Shown here piece after piece: positions 7,094-9,098 of a stretch of DNA of 9,098 bases (positions within the stretch are counted from its first letter, which is position 1; every line of letters begins with the position of its first letter). The DNA is from Chloroflexota bacterium. Its GTDB lineage: Bacteria; Chloroflexota; Dehalococcoidia; GIF9; AB-539-J10. A program made the translations under genes and the position numbers. The stretch spans positions 1 to 9,098 of the forward strand of contig JADFUZ010000026.1 of the NCBI GenBank assembly GCA_015222295.1, written 5' to 3'. The notes below the pieces were generated by a model, which ran no database searches, was not told the origin of the DNA, and saw nothing but the letters and a program-made list of their open reading frames with translations.

Positions 7094-7338
7094 TTAGTGA
7101 CACTTGACCTCCTTTTTCTGACTTTGCTGATGGCGTTGGAGAAACTGCTGTGGTGTGAGGTATCCCAATGCCTGCTTTGGGCCGATACTATCATACACCT
7201 CTTCCCATTTCAGGAGAGTTTGATTCAATTCCCAGTTCTCAAAGCTGCTGTCGGTTACTTCGTAGAACTCTTCGGTATGTGTTCCGTGTGACCATCTAGC
7301 CTGGGGGAGCGTGGCTGCAAGGCAAATAGCTTTATGCC
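7094..7338 (-). pseudogene. Degraded IS481/IS3-type transposase, C-terminal fragment with frameshift
   Basis: Reading leftwards from 7338, one frame gives GIKLFALQPRSPRLDGHTE, which matches the transposase integrase-core segment usually written KPRSPQLNGKVER. The frame then shifts near 7281-7284 and continues as THTEEFYEVTD, NQTLLKWEEVYDSIGPKQAL, then GYLTPQQFLQRH, ending in KCH and TAA at 7096-7094. This is the hallmark C-terminus of IS481/IS3 DDE transposases (EEFYE, WE-xVYN-xIRPHQALGYLTP). Restoring two bases after GAAC would give DGHTER-THTEEFYE, which fits the family motif around the catalytic glutamate. A TAG stop lies directly before the fragment (7341-7339), and the N-terminal DNA-binding part and the first two catalytic aspartates are absent. 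There is no start codon, so this is a dead remnant. The family call is strong from motif pattern; which of the two IS families it belongs to is less certain. Confidence 0.85.
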
Positions 7339-7425
7339 CTACCAGGCGGTCGCGGGCGGGCGGTGGGCTATATGATCGGTGCGATCCGGATCGAGTCGAT
7401 GCCGGTCACCTACCTGTCGTAGAAG
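7339..7425. other. GC-rich intergenic stretch with a 12-bp palindrome
   Basis: This lies between the hemerythrin-like gene stop and the transposase remnant. It is richer in G+C than the adjacent remnant (for example GCGGTCGCGGGCGGGCGG at 7346-7363) and carries the perfect palindrome CGATCCGGATCG (7382-7393). No T-tract follows, so it is not an obvious terminator for the hemerythrin-like gene. No real gene was recognised. Confidence 0.35.
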
Positions 7426-7947
7426 CTATGCCTGCTGTAACTCGCTCCGAAGCGTGTTCAAGAGTCTCTGCTCGTTGCTAGCGTGGGCTTCAATGAGACT
7501 ACGTATTTTGTCTATGTTGGCCTTCATGCCCCACCCATTCGCTTCCCATACCTCAACGCGCAGTCCCCCCGCCGCCAGGTCAGCAGCGTCTTTCCTCAAC
7601 TTGGCGACCCGGTTTCTGAGGTCATCATGCTCACGCAGCAGGGTATCGAGGGCTGAAGCGAGCTCAGCGTTCCCGTGCTTCTGGAAGGCTTCCAACAGGG
7701 ATGTCTCCTCCCGCTGGAAATGAGCCCGCAGCCCTTTGTCAATTGCCTCCAGTGCGTCCTGCCACTGACGGAGGCCTTCTCCTTTGTCGTCCAGACTCCT
7801 GGCGACAAAGTAGCCCTTGGTCTTGTCCGACTGTAGTTCCACCAGTGCGTCCAGGTCGCTGCTCACCCGTTCAAGGCCGTGCAGATCCTGGTGGATTCCG
7901 TTGTGCTCGTCGAGTATCTGATCTATCAGGGCAAGTGTTTCTTTCAC
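7426..7947 (-). CDS. Hemerythrin-like (HHE cation-binding) domain protein
   Basis: This 173-residue soluble, almost all-helical protein starts at GTG 7945-7947. It shows the spacing of metal ligands of hemerythrin-like four-helix bundles: His15/His19/His23 in helix 1 (EHNGIHQDLHGLE), His76-x3-Glu80 in LRAHFQREE, His107 in LREHDD, and His155-x3-Glu159 in IEAHASNE. These fit the H...HxxxE...H...HxxxE pattern of the HHE family, which holds a diiron or other metal centre. Known roles include O2 or NO sensing, iron handling and repair of Fe-S centres, and none can be chosen here. The length equals one domain with a short insertion, without fused signalling modules. It lies 55 bp downstream of an aldo/keto reductase gene on the same strand and has its own strong ribosome site, so co-transcription is likely. 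Family assignment is good; the ligand count in helix 1 is uncertain. Confidence 0.88.
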   Translation of the reverse strand: MKETLALIDQILDEHNGIHQDLHGLERVSSDLDALVELQSDKTKGYFVARSLDDKGEGLRQWQDALEAIDKGLRAHFQREETSLLEAFQKHGNAELASALDTLLREHDDLRNRVAKLRKDAADLAAGGLRVEVWEANGWGMKANIDKIRSLIEAHASNEQRLLNTLRSELQQA

Positions 7948-7953
7948 AGTGGT

Positions 7954-7961
7954 ACCTCCTC
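7954..7961 (-). promoter_or_regulatory. Shine-Dalgarno fixing the GTG start of the hemerythrin-like gene
   Basis: On the minus strand GAGGAGGT lies six bases before GTG 7947-7945. The spacing is ideal, and the protein start MKETLALIDQILDEH leads straight into helix 1 of the HHE domain. Confidence 0.7.
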
Positions 7962-8002
7962 ATGGAGATGATGCAGTTCTCCCCTTCCTGGAAACATCTA
8001 TG

Positions 8003-8980
8003 CTACCTTCCATAGAAGAATCTGAGCGGCCTGAGATGGCGCCAGACATCATCGCAAGCAGCCAGCTCCTCTTCTGATAGAGTCAACTCGGCGGCTCCCA
8101 GGTTCTCCTCCAGCTGCTTGAGGGAAGTAGCGCCGAAGATGGTTGAGGTAATGGTGTTGCTTCTCAGTATCCAGGCCAGGGAGAACCGGGCCAGGCTCTG
8201 GCCGCGCGCGCTGGCGATCTCCTGGAGGCGGGCTACAGCTTCGAAGTTGCCGGCCGACCAGTAGCGTTCGTAGTACATCTGCCCGATGCTATCAAGAGCG
8301 AACCTGCCGTCCCTGGGCGGCGGCTTGTTGGGGTCGTGCTTGGCGGTCAGCAGCCCTCCAGCCAGGGGGTTGTAGACGGTCACGCCAACCCCTTCGCTGT
8401 CGCACAGAGGCAGCAGTTCATATTCGATGTCGCGGGTGAGCAAATTATACGGCGACTGAATGCAATCGAATCGCGCCAGGTGATAGAGGTCGCTGACCCA
8501 TAGCGCCTTGCAAAGCTGCCAGGCGCGAAAATTGGAGCAGGCTGTGTAGCGCACCTTCCCCTGGCGGACCAGGTCGTCCATGGCGCGCAAGGTCTCCTGG
8601 ATGGGTGTGTCGTAGTCGGGAAGGTGGGCGTAGTATAGGTCAACGTAGTCGGTGCCCAGCCGCCGCAGGCTGTGCTCTATTGCCTGCATTATGTGCTTTC
8701 GCGACAGGCCGACATCGTTGGGGCCCGGCCCCATCCTGTTTGCCACCTTGGTTGCCAGGACCACGGACTGGCGCTCTCCCCTGAGGGCCTGCCCAACGAT
8801 TTCTTCAGACCTTCCCTGTACGTACTGGTCAGCGGTATCGAAGAAGTTGACGCCAGCAGCCAGTGCGGCCTTCAGTATGCTGGTGGCTTCAGCTCCATCC
8901 ACCTGGCTGCCGAAGACCATCGTGCCAAGGCACAATTCGGAGACCTTGAGGCCAGTCCTTCCGAGTCTCTTGTACTGCAT
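8003..8980 (-). CDS. Aldo/keto reductase (YajO/Tas/Kvbeta-like general class)
   Basis: This complete 325-residue NAD(P)H-dependent aldo/keto reductase with a TIM-barrel fold begins MQYKRLGRTGLKVSELCLGT. The catalytic tetrad is Asp48 and Tyr53 (NFFDTADQYVQGRSEEIVG), Lys78 (VLATKV) and His119 (DLYYAHLPDYDTPIQETL). The His segment departs slightly from the usual LYQxHxxD form. Cofactor-side motifs include SNF (149-151 region), SPYNLL and the C-terminal IFGATSLKQLEENLGA, which in this class helps bind NADP(H). No Cys-rich Fe-S tail is present, unlike the other reductase at 4434-5456, and the two share only family features, so they are not recent duplicates. The start ATG 8980 has AGGAGGA seven bases upstream. 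The gene follows an unidentified frame by 20 bp and precedes the hemerythrin-like gene by 55 bp, suggesting a leftward operon. The substrate, probably an aldehyde or sugar-like carbonyl compound, cannot be told. Confidence 0.93.
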   Translation of the reverse strand: MQYKRLGRTGLKVSELCLGTMVFGSQVDGAEATSILKAALAAGVNFFDTADQYVQGRSEEIVGQALRGERQSVVLATKVANRMGPGPNDVGLSRKHIMQAIEHSLRRLGTDYVDLYYAHLPDYDTPIQETLRAMDDLVRQGKVRYTACSNFRAWQLCKALWVSDLYHLARFDCIQSPYNLLTRDIEYELLPLCDSEGVGVTVYNPLAGGLLTAKHDPNKPPPRDGRFALDSIGQMYYERYWSAGNFEAVARLQEIASARGQSLARFSLAWILRSNTITSTIFGATSLKQLEENLGAAELTLSEEELAACDDVWRHLRPLRFFYGR

Positions 8981-8987
8981 AGCGATA

Positions 8988-8994
8988 TCCTCCT
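8988..8994 (-). promoter_or_regulatory. Shine-Dalgarno of the aldo/keto reductase gene
   Basis: AGGAGGA on the minus strand lies seven bases before ATG 8980. Three of its bases (8992-8994) fall inside a perfect 14-bp palindrome, so the site could be masked by a hairpin in the transcript. Confidence 0.65.
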
Positions 8995-9005
8995 GACCGG
9001 TCAGG
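8992..9005. repeat. Perfect 14-bp palindrome over a stop codon and ribosome site
   Basis: CCTGACCGGTCAGG is its own reverse complement. On the minus strand it covers the TGA stop of the upstream frame (9003-9001) and the first part of the reductase ribosome site. It could be a protein-binding operator or simply a consequence of compact gene junctions. As an RNA hairpin it would need to open its centre to form a loop, leaving about five base pairs. Confidence 0.55.
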
Positions 9006-9098
9006 CTATTCTGATATCCGCTGCCGGGAAATCCCAGGGCGTGTACTCGTTCATGTGATTGGTGACGCCGCGCTTGCTGCCATCGGCCGGTAAAGGCC
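9001..9098 (-). CDS. C-terminal end of an unidentified protein, 5' part outside the window
   Basis: Thirty-one codons before a TGA at 9003-9001 stay open to the window edge. They read PLPADGSKRGVTNHMNEY and then TPWDFPAADIRIA. The composition, the 20-bp gap to the reductase start and the shared strand suggest a real upstream operon gene. The fragment is too short to assign to a family, and I do not recognise it. The other two minus-strand frames here are less convincing, because they lack this tight spacing to the next gene. Confidence 0.5.
   Translation of the reverse strand, partial: PLPADGSKRGVTNHMNEYTPWDFPAADIRIA

Noticed and set aside
6958..7194. 78-residue minus-strand frame in the intergenic region
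   Set aside because: It is in the wrong frame relative to the transposase remnant it overlaps, and the protein shows no family motif.
8652..9058. Two overlapping plus-strand frames opposite the second aldo/keto reductase
   Set aside because: The minus strand shows the reductase N-terminus with a strong ribosome site, and the plus readings have no recognisable motif or ribosome site.

Overview
The window looks like part of a chromosome from an anaerobic or microaerophilic, moderately GC-rich bacterium. Four things point this way: a giant 2-hydroxyacyl-CoA dehydratase/benzoyl-CoA reductase-type activase fusion, an aldo/keto reductase carrying ferredoxin-like cysteine motifs, a TM1506-type (DUF1893) protein, and a secreted protein that appears to join DUF5667 to PKD-like domains. 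The last architecture is frequent in Chloroflexota, especially Dehalococcoidia. That lineage is my best guess, but it is an inference from gene content and no marker gene is present.

Left part (1-5456, plus strand). Three co-directional genes probably form one transcription unit. The first is the 3' 1290 codons of a large redox protein whose 5' end lies outside the window. It holds two ATP-dependent activase (BcrA/D, BadF/G) domains, a cysteine-rich linker, a DUF2229 region and a C-terminal HgdB/HGD-D-like region. The second gene, 82 bp downstream, encodes a DUF1893 protein with a predicted cytidine-deaminase-like fold. The third, 23 bp further on, is a TTG-initiated aldo/keto reductase with an AKR catalytic tetrad and two four-cysteine Fe-S motifs. 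Together they suggest a low-potential electron-transfer or acyl-CoA/small-molecule reduction module. The substrate cannot be read from the sequence.

Middle (5457-7425). A convergent minus-strand gene encodes a secreted protein with a signal peptide, a DUF5667-like helical region and two tandemly duplicated Ig/PKD-like domains. Upstream of it, about 600 bp hold no intact gene. This gap contains the frameshifted C-terminal remnant of an IS481/IS3-type DDE transposase (about 7094-7338, minus strand), which has no usable start codon, plus short repeats and a GC-rich stretch.

Right part (7426-9098, minus strand). A hemerythrin-like (HHE) protein gene lies 55 bp downstream of a second, ordinary aldo/keto reductase gene that has no Fe-S motif. 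That gene in turn lies 20 bp downstream of the C-terminal end of another coding frame running off the window. These three look like an operon read leftwards. A perfect 14-bp palindrome sits on the junction between the upstream stop codon and the reductase Shine-Dalgarno site.

No tRNA, rRNA, CRISPR array or convincing rho-independent terminator was found.
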